NCBI GenBank assembly: GCA_029204225.1
Contig: CM055108.1
Coordinates: 6,860,328 to 6,924,327 of the forward strand
Direction: 5' to 3'
Source of the DNA: Diphasiastrum complanatum
Taxonomy: Eukaryota > Streptophyta > Lycopodiopsida > Lycopodiales > Lycopodiaceae
Length of the DNA stretch: 64,000 nt
A program made the position numbers and the translations under genes. The notes under the pieces are model-generated. The model had not been told where the DNA came from. It ran no database searches and worked only from the letters and a program-made list of their open reading frames with translations. How positions within the stretch are numbered: position 1 is the first letter of the stretch; every line of letters begins with the position of its first letter. Positions 34,350 through 46,403 of this stretch are shown here, in pieces.

Positions 34350-35216
34350 TGTTGGATTTATTCCGCTACTCTCATGAATCCCTTGTTAATCTAGTTCCAT
34401 TCATAGTGCTCTATTTTTACACGCACATTGTCGCACAGTCTGCAGAAATACTCTATTATTGAAAACATGCAAGATAATGGTAGTACCTCTTGTCAAAGTA
34501 ACCCGACTTGGCCAACTTATCGGGGAGTTAGACTTATTGACTCAACTAACATATCGGGGACCATCTTGACTACATTGACTATTGGCAACAACACGGTCGA
34601 CTCCGAATAGTCGAATCCTTCTCACGCCCACTTCTTGTACTGAGAAACTACTTGAAAAATGACAACAATAGCCATGATCTACTTCAAATGGCGCAACCGC
34701 TCCACGCCATCCTCTTGTACATACATCAGCCCAAATGTAAATTGTATATAGTTGATCATTATAATCAATTAATAATGTTAATGCGAGACAAAATAAGCTA
34801 ATTCAATATCCGCTCGAGGGCTCATAAACATTGAAATGACATGTTACAAATCGTAGTTAGCTTTGTCAGTACACAGTCTCGCCCGCTCTTATTTTGTGCT
34901 CACCAGCGTCATCTGACTTTTATTTTCATATATTCAATCTGAATAAATTATTGTCTAGTTTTTCATTTAGATTTTGTCAATGTTGCTTGCTTGTCACTTT
35001 TGTCTGATTCTCTAATTGATCTGTATGACTGTCTACTGTTTCTCTTTCGCATAATTGCAATTAAGCTCTACTTTGTGTTTGCCTACTATTGTAGTAGTGC
35101 ACGCACTGAGGGAATCAGTCGATCACTGCCTTCGCGCAGTAATAGTAGGATCATCCTGATCTGATTGTTCGACCTGTTGATATGTCCCCCACAGACTCCA
35201 TCACATTTTCCCAACA
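34350..35216 (+). mobile_element. Copia-D 3' LTR
   Basis: Starts TGTTGGATTTATTCC directly after the polypurine tract and best ends TTTTCCCAACA, giving matched TGTTGG/CCAACA ends over 867 bp. No second copy is present and no TSD can be tested. Confidence 0.7.
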
Positions 35217-35830
35217 CTAAGCAATCCGCATCAAATAAAAAATCGACGCAAAGTCAAGAACAATCATCAAATCCACAATCGAAGAAGAATATGTTATGAA
35301 AGTATTGCAAACACACTAATCATGAGATCCAGGATTGCAAGGTACTAAAAGCAAAGAATGCCAACAAGCAACCAAATCAACAAGCGAATGTGGTCACCAA
35401 ATTTTCTCCCAAACTCGACATGGACGAAGGAGCGTTTATGGTCACAGACCAAAAGGCGCAACTCAATAATTCCTGGTTTCTGGATTCTAGAGCTAGTCAA
35501 CATATGACCAATCATTGTGAGCATTTTCACTCCTATACACCTTACAGTACAAAGAAATTGTTCATCTTGGCGATGATAGTACACACACTATCGAAGGTGA
35601 AGGCACTATAAGATTGATGTTCTAGCATGATCAATTCAAACTACTATCAAATGTTTTGTATGTACCTAAACTCTCTACAAATCTGTTATCTATAAGTAGA
35701 ATTGTTGATTTAGGTCAAGACTTTTGAGCACTTGATGTCTCTAAAAGGTCTAGGTATGTCACTAAGATTTCTTCAAAGCTCGGTATTATTTCACTATGTG
35801 AATTTGAAATCTAACACTAACATAGTATTG
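35217..35830 (+). pseudogene. Copia gag end and protease fragment
   Basis: A frameshifted zinc knuckle (YCKHTNHEIQDC, about 35307) is followed by an open frame (35390-35611) with WFLDSRASQHMTNHC, the copia protease signature with DSR in place of DSG/DSGA. After about 35600 stops accumulate. From 35476 onward the sequence is repeated at 55399. Confidence 0.7.
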
Positions 35831-36369
35831 GTTACCTGCTCACTCGAATATTTGTGGATAACCAAGTTCATTTTACTCAAAACTTAAAAAGTCCAATTAA
35901 CTCCATTATTTATACTCTATCCATCTATGAGGGAATGATAATATTATATACTGCACTAATTCTGCTTATTAACTAAGCTATGACAATACACAATTCGAAG
36001 GCGTCAAGGATAGCCATGATTATGCTTTTTCGACTCAGTCGATAAGACACACAAGGAGATAACGAGTATTTGATTCACAATCAAAAGTAGAAACACCAAG
36101 AATCATTCACAAGATATACACCGATTAGAAGAAAAATGAGTATATTAAAGATGCACAAATGTACATAATATTGTTGTAAAACAATCTTCTTATTAGTATA
36201 AAAGCCCAAAAGATCAATCTAGAATTGAACAATAGTGCTAGGCAAAGGCAGCAAGAGTTTCGGTGGTCCGATACTTCTAATTAGATAGATTGGTACATCT
36301 ATCTTGATCAATTCTGAAATAAACATCTAACTCTATATATAAACACATTGCAATTACTCTATTACACGT
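35831..36369. other. Decayed retroelement DNA, no gene recognised
   Basis: About 540 bp, A/T-rich, repeated at 55750-56290 with few differences. No frame above 60 codons and no motif seen. Confidence 0.4.
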
Positions 36370-36784
36370 CAATCTTTGGGCTGATCATATAGTAAATGGG
36401 CATGAAGTCCCGATTGTAGTAATGGTGGTCCTTGGGTCATGATCTGCCGCAAATAGATTAGAGTAAGAATTCGACTATCATAATACTCAAATTATTGTTG
36501 TTGTTGCCCTTTTTTTATCTAAAATGGCATGTTCTATACCCTATAAGAAGAAAGCCATAAAATATGATGTTGCTAGTATTTTTTCACAACGTAGTTTTTG
36601 TATTCATGCTTTTCCAAAAAACATTATTACTAATCGAGATCCTAAGTTTACTTTACTTCAATCTTTGTACTAAACCACTATTTAGTACCTCATATCATTA
36701 TGAAACCAACGATCAAATATAACGTGCGAATCAAGTTCTAGAGAATATGTTGCATCACTATATTCGGCAACGTATGTCCATGGT
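36370..36784 (+). pseudogene. Ty3/gypsy integrase core, decayed (copy 1)
   Basis: Shifted plus frames show YDVASIFSQRSFCIHAFPKN, NRDPKFT (second catalytic Asp region, about 36635), then YHYETNDQI...ANQVLE around the expected catalytic Glu position (substituted here). Copy 2 at 56290-56715 keeps a short piece lost here (about 56577-56595). Confidence 0.7.
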
Positions 36785-36785
36785 A

Positions 36786-37350
36786 TATAATCCAATCACT
36801 CATAAAGTCACTCTATCAAGAGATGTGATTTTCGAAGAAGAGGATGAATGCACGGAAGTAGGGAAAGAAACGAGTAGCAATAGGACAGAATAGATAGACC
36901 TAGGAAGTGGGGCCCTAGAAGATGAGGACCAATAGTATGATCAGAAATGCGATGTAGAGGATCATGAAGTCTCACAGGGCGAGCACGCAACAGAAGAAAC
37001 GAGGGATGGTCCCAGGAGGGGGCGAAGCTTATCTGAAAGGTTTGATGAAATGATGTTATTCACAGATGCATAAGAAAAGGGAATACAAGAACCAAGTAGC
37101 TATGAGGAAGCACAGGGCAGTTTGGAGAGGAACTCATGGAACAAAGCAATGAAAGAAGAAATGGAATCGATTATGTAGAATAAAGCTTGGGAGCTGGTTG
37201 ACCTGCCACCAGAAAGAAAGATAGTGGGATGTAAATGGGTATTCAAAGTGAAATATCAAACAGATGGGTCAGTTGAGAGATTCAGGGCGAGATTGGTCGC
37301 AAAGGGATACAGTCAAGTTGAAGGGATAGAATATATGGAAACGTTTGCAT
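36786..37350 (+). pseudogene. Copia-B integrase end to RT start, truncated
   Basis: Plus frames: YNPITHKVTLSRDVIFEEED (about 36788), the acidic linker, the shared stop in ESIM*NKAWELV, then RT entry [15 protein letters not shown] and GIEYMETFA. It stops at 37350, where inverted Copia-C begins. The same Copia-B stretch is repeated at 38285-38869, so the inverted piece is framed by direct repeats. Confidence 0.8.
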
Positions 37351-37352
37351 AT

Positions 37353-38245
37353 ATATAGATCCAACAAAGTGGTATCAGAGCCATAGGTCCAAACTATTAT
37401 AGTATTTAAGACTATTTTACAATTTCTTAGATCATTCATTATGTAAGGAACATCTTCAGAGATTTGCTTGATCAATAAGTTTAATGTGATGATTTCCACA
37501 TGTGGAATTTCAAAATGAAGATGATAAGTGAAGAATGCTCTCTTGACAAATGAAAGTAGATTGAGAAGATCTAATCACTTCTGTTTCTAAAATGTAATGC
37601 AAATGACCAAGATCATGCACATGTAACTCCTTCTTGAGAGCACTCTTGATATCCTCCACATCTTGCTTGTCTCCACCACTCAAGATGATATCATCCACAT
37701 AGATTAGCAAAATGGTAACATCACTTCCAGAAAACCTATAATAAAGTGAATGACCATACTCACTCATAGAAAATCCTTGAGAGAGTAAAAAAGTGCTAAA
37801 CTTAGCATACCAGCCCCTTGGTGCTTGCTTAAGGCCATATAAGTTATATTGACATAGCAAGTGCATCTAGAAGTTTTAAGAAAGTTGGCACGCAGCCTCC
37901 TCTTGAATAGCATCTCAAAAGGCGTTCTTCCATCCAATATGCCACCTATTGCATAGAAAGTTAGCACACAACAAAGCCTTGATCCCAAAATCGTTTTGGA
38001 AGATTAGCACCTAACCTGATGGCTTTGGCACTTTCACATAAAGTCCTATTCTTCCTCTCCCATTTTGTTGTGGTGTGCTTGGAGTTGTGTACTGCCTCTT
38101 GATCCCATGCTCATCACAAAAAGCCTTGAACTTGGTAGATATGTGTTCTCCACCATTGTCACTCCTTAAGCACTTGATCGTTGTGGAAAATTGGTTCTCC
38201 CTTTCATTCTTCATCTTCACAAAGACATCATACACTTCATCTTTG
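37353..38245 (-). pseudogene. Copia-C fragment, inverted copy
   Basis: Reverse complement of 24927-25820: LTR stub 37353-37366, primer site 37370-37382 (plus), leader, then minus-strand RT (YVDD near 37700) and integrase scrap. Differences from the left arm are rare (for example the LHYILGTEV/LHYILETEV change). Confidence 0.82.
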
Positions 38246-39855
38246 CTCTTTAGTAGGGTATCCAGACAATGCTTCAGGATACAAGGTATATAATCCAATT
38301 ACTCATAAAGTCACTCTATCAAGAGATGTGATTTTCGAAGAAGAGGAAAAATGCACAAAAGTAGGGGAAGAAACGAGTAGCAATAGGACAAAATAGATAG
38401 ATATAGGAAGTGGGGCCCTAGAAGATGAGGACCAATAATACAATCAAGAATGCGATGCGCAGGATCATGAAGGGTCACAGGGCGAGCACACAATAGAAGA
38501 AACCAGGGATGGTCCCAGGAGGTCACAAAGAGAGCGAAGTTTACCTGAAAGATTTGATGAAATAATGTTCTTCATAGATGCAGAAGAAAAGGGAATACAA
38601 GAACCAAGTAGCTATGAGGAAGCACAGGGCAGTTTGGAGAGGAACTCATGGAACAAAGCAATGAAAGAAGAAATGGAATCGATTATGTAGAATAAAGCTT
38701 GGGAGCTGGTTGACCTGCCACCAGGAAGAAAGATAGTGAAATGTTATTGGGTATTCAAAGTGAAATATCAAACAGATGGGTCAGTTGAGAGTTTCAAGGT
38801 GAGATTGGTCGCAAAGGGATACAATCAAGTTGAAGGGACAGAATATATGGAAACGTTTGCACCAGTGGTAAAGTTGAGCTCTCTTAGAGTATTGATAGTG
38901 TGGGCCACTATTCATGATATGGAAATCGAATAGATGGATGTAAAAACTGTGTTCTTACATGGAGAGCTGGAGGAGGAGGTATTCATGGAACAACCCGTAG
39001 GATTCACAGATGGCAGCAAGAAGCAGACAACAACTAGAAATAGATTCATCAGACATAATCGCATGGCTAAAAACTTGGAAATACTTCTTGAAGCATAAGT
39101 CTCAAGTTGTTATGAACAGATTCATAGGTATTGGTATCAGAAGATAGACAACTTCTTGATAAAGAATGGACTAGTAAGATACTAGACCGACACCTGCCTG
39201 TATGTTAAGATTGAAGATGGACTATTCTTGGTTGTTGCTTTATATGTCGATGATCTTGTCATAGTTTGCAACAAGAAGGAAGACCTAAACGAATTCAAAA
39301 ATGGGTTGGGTACCCTTGGACCCAAATGTAAAATCAACACAGAAATGTGTCCCAGTAATGATCAAGGGAGGGAATACATGATGAGAAGACCATACAGAGG
39401 ATTGATTGGGAGCTTGATGTATGCCATGATATGCGCAAGATCTAACATTGCAGTAGCAGTCACAAAACTCAGCCAATTTTTAGTGAATCCAGGGGAAGAA
39501 CATTGGCAGGCAGCAAAAAGAACATTGAGGTACTTAAAAGGAACTGTCAAGCTTGGACTTGAGTATAAAGCCATCAATGAACCAATGATAGGGTATGTAG
39601 ATTCGGATTGGGGAGGGGACACTGATGACAGGAAATCCACTTGCAAATACATATTCAAATGGGAGCATCATGTGTCAGTTGGAGCTGTAAGAAACAAAAC
39701 TCCACAGCCCTATCCAAGACCGAAGCAGAATACATGGGAGTATGCCATGCAACAAAGGAATATCAGGGGATTAAGACCTTGCTGGGAGAACTTCACATTG
39801 ACATCTCAAGAATGGTTCTCTATAACGATAATCAAGGCTGTTTGTTTCTGAGTAA
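38246..39855 (+). pseudogene. Copia-B pol fragment, right arm
   Basis: Same content and shared stops as 23145-24927. Two private changes: a foreign stretch at about 39023-39130 replaces the YGLKQS segment, and about 135 bp after FKNGL (39306) are deleted, fusing YVDD-containing RT to the later LDPNVKLNTEM-like region in one 207-codon frame (39228-39851). Ends at ...LYNDNQGCLFLS. Confidence 0.82.
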
Positions 39856-39867
39856 CGATAATCAAGC

Positions 39868-40620
39868 CCATGTAGCTGACTTGTCTCACTCATCTGACAT
39901 ATCGAACTTCGAGGTTCCTCAGTCGACTATCCCCATTGCAGGTCCAAGCTCATCTACTATCGACGAACAACATATGAGTGGCAAATTCGAAGATGATGAT
40001 GTTGCAGTTCAACAACTATAGTATGATGAAAATGGTCAACTTCATCTATTCCCCGGAACATTGTCAAGAACTAGCAGACCACCTGTCAGGTATATCAATG
40101 AGTTTGCAGCCTAGCTTGTTCAAGAGCCGACGACCATCGAAGAGGCACTCAGTCAACCCGATTCCGATCTTTGGAAAGAAGCTACAGATAAAGAGTATTC
40201 ATCTCTTATCAAGAACTAGACATGGACGATTGTCAAATTACTTGCTAACGTTGATTGCAAATGGATTTTCAAAGTCAAGTACAAAGCAGATGAAAGCATG
40301 ACAGAAGAAAAGTCTGACTTGTCGCTAGTGGATTTTCTCATGTATACAACGTCGATTACACTAAGACCTTCAGTCCAGTAGTCAAGCATTCTTCTATTCG
40401 ACTTTTATTATCATTTGCTGCTGCAGCATATTTGGAAATACATCAAATGGATCTCAATGTAGTTATCGAAGAAGACATTTACATGCTGTAACCCGAAGGT
40501 TATATTATCGAAGGTAAACACAATCATGTGTGTAAACTCCATACGGCACTTTATGGCTTGAAGCAATCTACTCGATCATGGTGTCAAAGGATCAATACTT
40601 TCCTTCTTGATCATGGCTAC
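39868..40620 (+). pseudogene. Copia-A copy b: post-integrase linker and RT start
   Basis: Plus frames match 61445-62215: DLSHSSDISNFEVPQ, EALSQPDSDLWKEA, RT entry WIFKVKYKAD, and ALYGLKQSTRSWCQRINTF near 40555. Stops interrupt. It ends at a junction with an inverted Copia-A LTR, the same junction as at 62215. Confidence 0.75.
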
Positions 40621-41120
40621 TAAAGTGAGCTAGAATGCTTAGGAGTGTCCAAGCTCGCAGGCTTGAGAGAGAACACTAACTATTCAATACTTGATGATTA
40701 ATCTTCATGCATAAGATATAGGAAGATGAACAACTATCTATACTAAGTAATTAGGTCATCAAATGCATTATCCAGTTAATGCAAGTCGGTGGCTTTTGGT
40801 TGTAAACAGTCTGTCTGCGTATTTGAACGTAAACTGTCACTCTACAAAAAAGAACGTAAACTGTCATGCGAAAAATGTAAAAACTGCAAAGGTCTTTACC
40901 AACATTATTTTTTTTAACATTTAAGGAATCTGACATTTAAGGCATCTGGCATTTTGCGAAAAAGCCGAAGGGGGAAAAAACCAAAAAAATTCCGACACTG
41001 TGAGCGTTTCCGAGTAGTTCTCCGAACTGTGTAAAAACACAAAGAAATCTGTAGGTCTGGATAAAAGTTGGATGAAGATTAAAATGTCGATTAGTCGATT
41101 AGTAGGAGAATAATCCAACA
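40621..41120 (-). mobile_element. Copia-A copy c, 3' LTR (partial, minus)
   Basis: Ends ...AATCCAACA on plus beside CTCCCCCTTAATCTG, the complement of a polypurine tract. Truncated at 40621. Close match to 62216-62709. Confidence 0.8.
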
Positions 41121-42800
41121 CTCCCCCTTAATCTGAATCGATGAATGTCTTGACCTTTAAACTTAGTTCTGCACAGAACTTTCTGTGCATATTCAAGCTT
41201 AATTCTCTGGTAAAAATATCTATTGTCATATCTTGCATTCGACAGTACTACAATCTGACCTCTTGGTCGAGCACTTTGCTTCTGACATAGTGATACATCA
41301 GTTCAATGTGCTTACTCCTAGAATGAAACCTAGGGTTGGCTGATAAGGCGATGGCACTTTGATTATCACAAAATAATAATGTCAGAGCAAATTGATTCAG
41401 ACTGATATCTGAAAGTAAGTTTCTTAACCAAATTGCTTCCTTTGTCTCTTGTGAGGCTTCCTATACTCTGATCTTGTAGAGGATAGAGCTATCGAAGATT
41501 GCTTGTGACATTTTCCAGGAAATTGGACCATTGTTGAGAAAGAACGTTAATCCAGAAGTGGATTTATGAGTGTCTACATTTTCTGCCCAACTTGCATATG
41601 TGTAACCACTAAGTAAATTGAGTTTGTCCTTGTCGACTGCTCCATAACAAATGCAAAAGTCCATAGTAGCTCGAAGATATCTCATGACTCTGATGAGAGC
41701 CTTCCAGTACCACTTCTTTGTCTTTTATGATAATGTGTTTGTCACCTTTGAACTTCAACTCCATCCCACTTTGTGCCAATATGTTTACAGACAACAAACT
41801 CTTTGATATTCAGGGTACATACATCACATCATTTAGGATTTATTTCTTATCTCCGACCAATATCAACTGCACCGTTCCTGATCCTGGAGAATTTATAGCC
41901 TTTCGATTTCCTAGAATCATGTTCTTTTCCCTCTACTTGTCCTTGTATGTTATGAACACCCTCTTGTCAAATGTCATGTGCGATGTTGCCCCTGAATCTT
42001 AAGTACAAGTTCTCATCGTTGCTTCTTTCTTCAGATTCACTTATGTCAATTACCATAGTTGCTTAACTCTCCACCACTTCCTGGGGGTTACCTTTGTTTT
42101 GATTCTTGTCGTCCCATCCTCAAATGCCATAAGCGTTATGTCCTCTTCCTCAACAGGCTCTGCTTCAGCTACATTCACCTGCATCGGTCCCTTCCTCTTC
42201 AAGTCTTCCGTCTTCTTGATGCATTCCCTGGCAATGTATCCAGGATTATGGCAATAATAACATATAATCTATTTCCTCCTTTCGAATTTTTGCTTCCCTT
42301 GGCCTGCTTCAGCGTTTTGTCCATCTTCACCATAACGACTTCTGCTTGTCCCCTGTTTTGAATCCATCTTTTTGTGAAAACTCTTTTCATTCAGTGTCAT
42401 CCTCCCAACTAGCGCCAGTTCATCCCTCGTTGTCTGACTTTTCCTCCTTCCTTCCTCTTGCAGCAACCTCTGTATGACGTTGTTCACCTCCAATTTCTCA
42501 ATTTTGCTACTCTCGAGGATCATGATCTACGGATCATAGGATGCTGGTAAGCTATCAAGAATGGTGAACACAAGTGAGTTTTCTCAACTGCTGCCCCTGT
42601 TGATTCTAGTTGTCGTCCAATTGCTTTCATCTTTTCCAAATGCTCTTGGAGCGACTCTCCTTCCGACATCTTCAGAGTAGTCAACTTCCTCCTCAATAGC
42701 AGTACGTTGGTTACACTTTTCCCTTCGTATATCCTCTCCAAAGTGTCCCATATTGCCTTAGCATCCTTTGCATCTTGCACCTTGTCATTATCAACATGCA
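41121..42800 (-). pseudogene. Copia-A copy c: gag, protease, RNase H (integrase and RT core deleted)
   Basis: Minus-strand order from 42800 down: Gag UBN2-type helices (DAKAIWDTLERIYEGKS, LTTLKMSEGESLQEHLEKM); a knuckle region near 42240 with Cys-His words; protease tail (LSVNILAQSGMELKFKGD, about 41790); then an abrupt join to the RT tail and RNase H (MRYLRATMDFCICYG, YTYASWAENVDTHKSTSG). Integrase and catalytic RT are missing. The same deletion structure lies at 62710-64000. Gag is cut at about 42800 by the palindrome cluster. Confidence 0.75.
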
Positions 42801-42809
42801 AAAAACAAA

Positions 42810-43180
42810 AAAAAAATACGTGGATAATCCACGCAGAAGATATCCAAGCGTGGATATCTTTAACTTCCAATCCGGTCCGGTGAACAAACTGAAATTTGTG
42901 TGCATAATTTGCGCGTGGATTATCCATGCAAAAACTGCTTTCCGGAGCCGTCAACCTTCCCTCCCAAATAGTTGCCGGAATTTTCAAAATTTTGTTCGCG
43001 TGGATAATCCACGCGCATAAATTTTTCGGCGCCGTGTCAAAAAAACACCGGTGGACTGGCCGGAGGTGTGTTCAGAATTTTTTTGGCGTGGATAATCCAC
43101 GTGTGGATGTTCCACGCGAACAAAATTTTGGAAAATCGACTAAGTGTCGGGTCTCCCGTGGATAAACACAGAGTTTTCTA
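42810..43180. repeat. Cluster of short perfect palindromes (CGTGGATAATCCACG)
   Basis: CGTGGAT-A-ATCCACG at 42819-42833 and 43087-43101; a 19-bp CGCGTGGATAATCCACGCG at 42997-43015; a one-mismatch version at 42913-42929; and GATATCC/GGATATC arms at 42839-42858. A perfect 20-bp inverted repeat pairs 42985-43004 with 43111-43130, extending to about 25 bp with one indel. It sits at the broken edge of a copia gag. It looks like a foldback or MITE-like element, or a transposase/regulator binding array. No gene. Confidence 0.75.
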
Positions 43181-43559
43181 GTTGTGATAGTAGGAGAGGA
43201 GAAGGCTATTGCTTCACATGTGAGCTAGTATTGCGGTCTTTATTATGTAGTGTCTATGGGCACATAAATAAAGGTTATTGGCATCTTGTTGATCATATGT
43301 TGAGCTCTTGCGAAATGCTTGAATAGATCCTTAAAGATCTTGGTGATGTAATGAAGCTATAGTATGACATTGTGGCTCATTGCATTTTGTAGTCATCAAG
43401 TATAATCAATCTTGGTGCTTATGCTTCTTGTTGACACATTTTAACATTGCTTAAACATACACTGACACCTATTATCACGCACTCGGCAACAATACTAATG
43501 AGACCAACTACTTTGCCATCTAATGCTAGTACTTCATACATAAAGTTGTTTAAACCTTC
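43181..43559. other. Unassigned sequence
   Basis: About 380 bp, A/T-rich, containing an AATAAA-like word near 43266. No motif or repeat partner found in the window. Confidence 0.3.
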
Positions 43560-44400
43560 ACTATTGATGATGAAGGAGTTTGTCACTCTATTAATAACAC
43601 ACTTGAGATGGATTATACAACAGAAGAAGACAACAATGAGGATAGTAGAGCGGTTCTTTAAAAAAGGAAGCAGAAATACCGCAGAACTTAGTGCTCGGTG
43701 GAATTCACATATTGATATGAATGTTAAGGGTGAGAGCTAAATTGATGTTCGCAATAATTCTACGATGGACTGGCAGCAAGAGGAATTTCCTTGCATAAGA
43801 CCCAATCGGCATATGTCATTCATGGAGAATGTTGCTAATGAATTATGAGATTTAGGCATTGTTGTTATATGGAATGAATTTGTTATTCATTTGATACTGT
43901 TGCTGCAGTATGTATTATTGGGAATCTTTGTGGTTGGATTGATACTAGTCTAAGTAGTCATAAGTTTAATCTATTTCTTTGTGTTACTAAAATTGCTATT
44001 GGGTTGATACAATGGACAGAGTAAATCCCAATTGGGTCAGGTTGTTGAGGGAATCAATTTGCCCCTAACACATTGGTCATGAATGAAGTATCAATGGTTC
44101 AAAATGTGGTGCCACACATGTTTGGAATACATTGTATCGCATATAGAGAGATATTTGTTGTTGGTGATGCAGAAAATAAGATGTTTGAATTAGGTTTTGT
44201 TCATATTTCTTGTAACAAAATTTACAGTTAGGTGAGAAAATTGGTGAGTAGAAAATAATAATAATAAAATGCAAAGTAGGGTTGGAAGTGTTGTAAGTTG
44301 CGTAGATTCACACAGTGCTTTGTCTATCAAGAGGTCAAGTACTTCATCACATTGTTCATTCGATGGCAACAATCATGATGATTTGCAAGTCAAACAATAC
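43560..44400 (+). pseudogene. hAT transposase relic (ZNF862-like), plus strand
   Basis: A frame at 44080-44229 reads MNEVSMVQNVVPHMFGIHCI followed by an AYRE and ending NKIYS, matching the HCxAHR...NKVYS block of hAT/ZNF862-type transposases. A shifted frame then gives LSRGQVLHHIV (about 44325), the next block of the same family. Upstream pieces (RWNSHIDM, 43680-43740) are less certain. Heavily frameshifted. It is separate from the hAT-1 insertion downstream and on the opposite strand. Confidence 0.6.
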
Positions 44401-44511
44401 AAACGCAAGGAAGTTTGTGTTTGGTCTATTTTCAATTGCTCATAGCTCAAATGTTGGAATTTCTTGCAAGTCTTTTTGGAAGTTCTCGCATTTGGTGATT
44501 GTTTCTATGTT

Positions 44512-44715
44512 TGTTGTTCATATGCTTGATTTATCTTGTGGAGCTCATTGTTGCTTACTTTTTTGTTCAATTAAAAAGCAAAGATCTACTTATAGTTGAT
44601 TTAGGTCCTTTAAGGGACGAGGGTTGTATCGTTGCCTTTGGCTTTGAAGATCGGAGTACAATGAGAAAGGATAATTGCCATACCAGGTGGTTTAGAAGAC
44701 TTAAATATGAGATAC
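44512..44715 (+). repeat. Flank of hAT-1, paralogous to 50128-50331
   Basis: Nearly identical to 50128-50331, including the frame LGPLRDEGCIVAFGF followed by DRSTMRKDNCHTRWFRRLKY. The function of that peptide is unknown; it is open in both copies. Confidence 0.8.
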
Positions 44716-44723
44716 TTTCAAAG
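44716..44723. repeat. hAT-1 target site duplication, left (TTTCAAAG)
   Basis: Eight bases identical to 49441-49448, the length made by hAT transposases. Confidence 0.92.
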
Positions 44724-45884
44724 CAGCGCTTGCGGAAAACATTTTTTTCAACCTTACATAAAACCTACTGGGCATTACACCCATTAGGCTTTTCAAAATG
44801 TTGAAAGCTCAAAACCTAAAAAAAAAAAAATTTAGGCGGCCAAAAGCCTAAAAGTGAAAAATTTAAGACTGCCAAAAGCCTATAACTGAAAAATTCCAAA
44901 GGTCGCTAAAAGCTTTTAATATTAAATTTCTAACATATTGGATGATTACAAAACATTGCGAAAATCCGAATATAGGTTTTTCTCAAATCCAAAATCTACA
45001 TTGTTTTGTGCTCTAAAAAGTAAATATTTTCCAACAATTTTAACTCACAAATAGCCTAATCAGAATGATATCAGTGAGCTTCTAATGTTTTGAAAATTAT
45101 CATTATTGATAACACAATGTAACATAATGCAAAATATCACATACATAGATATTGGCCTCAGAAGATCATTGATTATGTATGTGAAACTTAGATATCACGT
45201 TCAATTCAAAAATTTCAGCTCAAGCCTCAAACATTATTGCCTCAAGTCTCCAGAAATCAGCTAACTAACAATAATCAAATGAATGTCAAACAAACAGAGA
45301 ATACAAAATTGATAAGACATTAGCTAACAAAAATATGATAAAAGAAAATATTAAATATTTTACTAGAGTGTTAACTGCATTGCATATAGAACTCAAATCC
45401 ACTATAAGTAATAATTAAAATGTCAAAATCTAATGACATTTAAATGTGATACTACTTGTCGGACACCCAAACAAGCATTTATGCATTGATAGGCATCAAG
45501 CTTGCTATGTGTCATCTTTGAATGTACTAAGATAACCACTTACAATGATTCAAATCAATTCTAACAAAGTAGTCAAAATGTTAAACTTTTTAAATAGAAA
45601 GTTAAACAATGAATCATACTATGAGACGCTTTATAAGAAAAACAAACATATATAATAACAAAAATTACAATTTATATCAATCATCATGTGTACACAAAAC
45701 ATGTACACCAAAGATCTGATCTCATCATAGGCCATTTACAAATTTTACACGTTTAAAAATTTGAAAAACTATGATGATGAAAAGTTATATTTTTACATAC
45801 CATAATGTAAAGAAATCATACCTGGACTGAAGAACTAGGTTCACAATAACCATATATATGTCGGCTTGTTGACGTATCTTTTTT
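44724..45884. other. hAT-1 left non-coding part
   Basis: A/T-rich subterminal region 3' of the transposase gene. Poly-A near 44818-44831 and repeated AAAGCCTA(A/T) words to about 44930. No frame recognised. Confidence 0.6.
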
Positions 45885-46403
45885 TCACAATTCGATAGCG
45901 TGAGAAAAATCCATGGAATCGTCTAATGGAGGGCCTTCTATGCATATACGCATAAGAGCATCAACATTTGAAGTAGACAAAGAATCACGTAATTTATCTT
46001 TGATCCAGTTTTTCATACTAAACCCTCTCTCACATGTTGCAGTGCTAGAACATTGTAACAAAGCAACTTTAGCTAATTTCAACATATTAGGGTATTTTTC
46101 TCGCCAAGTTTCATTAGGTCCAATGTTCAACCAAGTTTCTCTCAAACTCTTACCTTTCCATTCATTTGAAACTTGCATTTTAAATCTGGTAAACTCTCGT
46201 CTAAATGATAAACTATCTATAAAAGGTTCTACAGTTTCATTATTGTTTTCCAATTTTTTAGATTTTCCATAAAAGTTTACCAAGTTATCAACATCATCAT
46301 CACCAAAGCTTTTCAACTCACAATATCCACCCAAAGGAAAAACACAAGGAGATAAAATTTTCAAGGATGAAAGAATTTTACTATCTTTAAAACATTTCTT
46401 CAA
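45885..46403 (-). pseudogene. hAT-1 transposase, C-terminal part with dimerisation domain
   Basis: A 172-codon minus frame ends ...LLQCSSTATCERGFSMKNWI followed by KDKLRDSLSTSNVDALMRI, the hAT C-terminal dimerisation domain (usual form: s.a.vERgFS..n.ik...R..l....l..lm.i). It would let transposase subunits assemble. Separated from the N-terminal part by a stop-containing stretch. The catalytic middle appears deleted. Confidence 0.88.
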
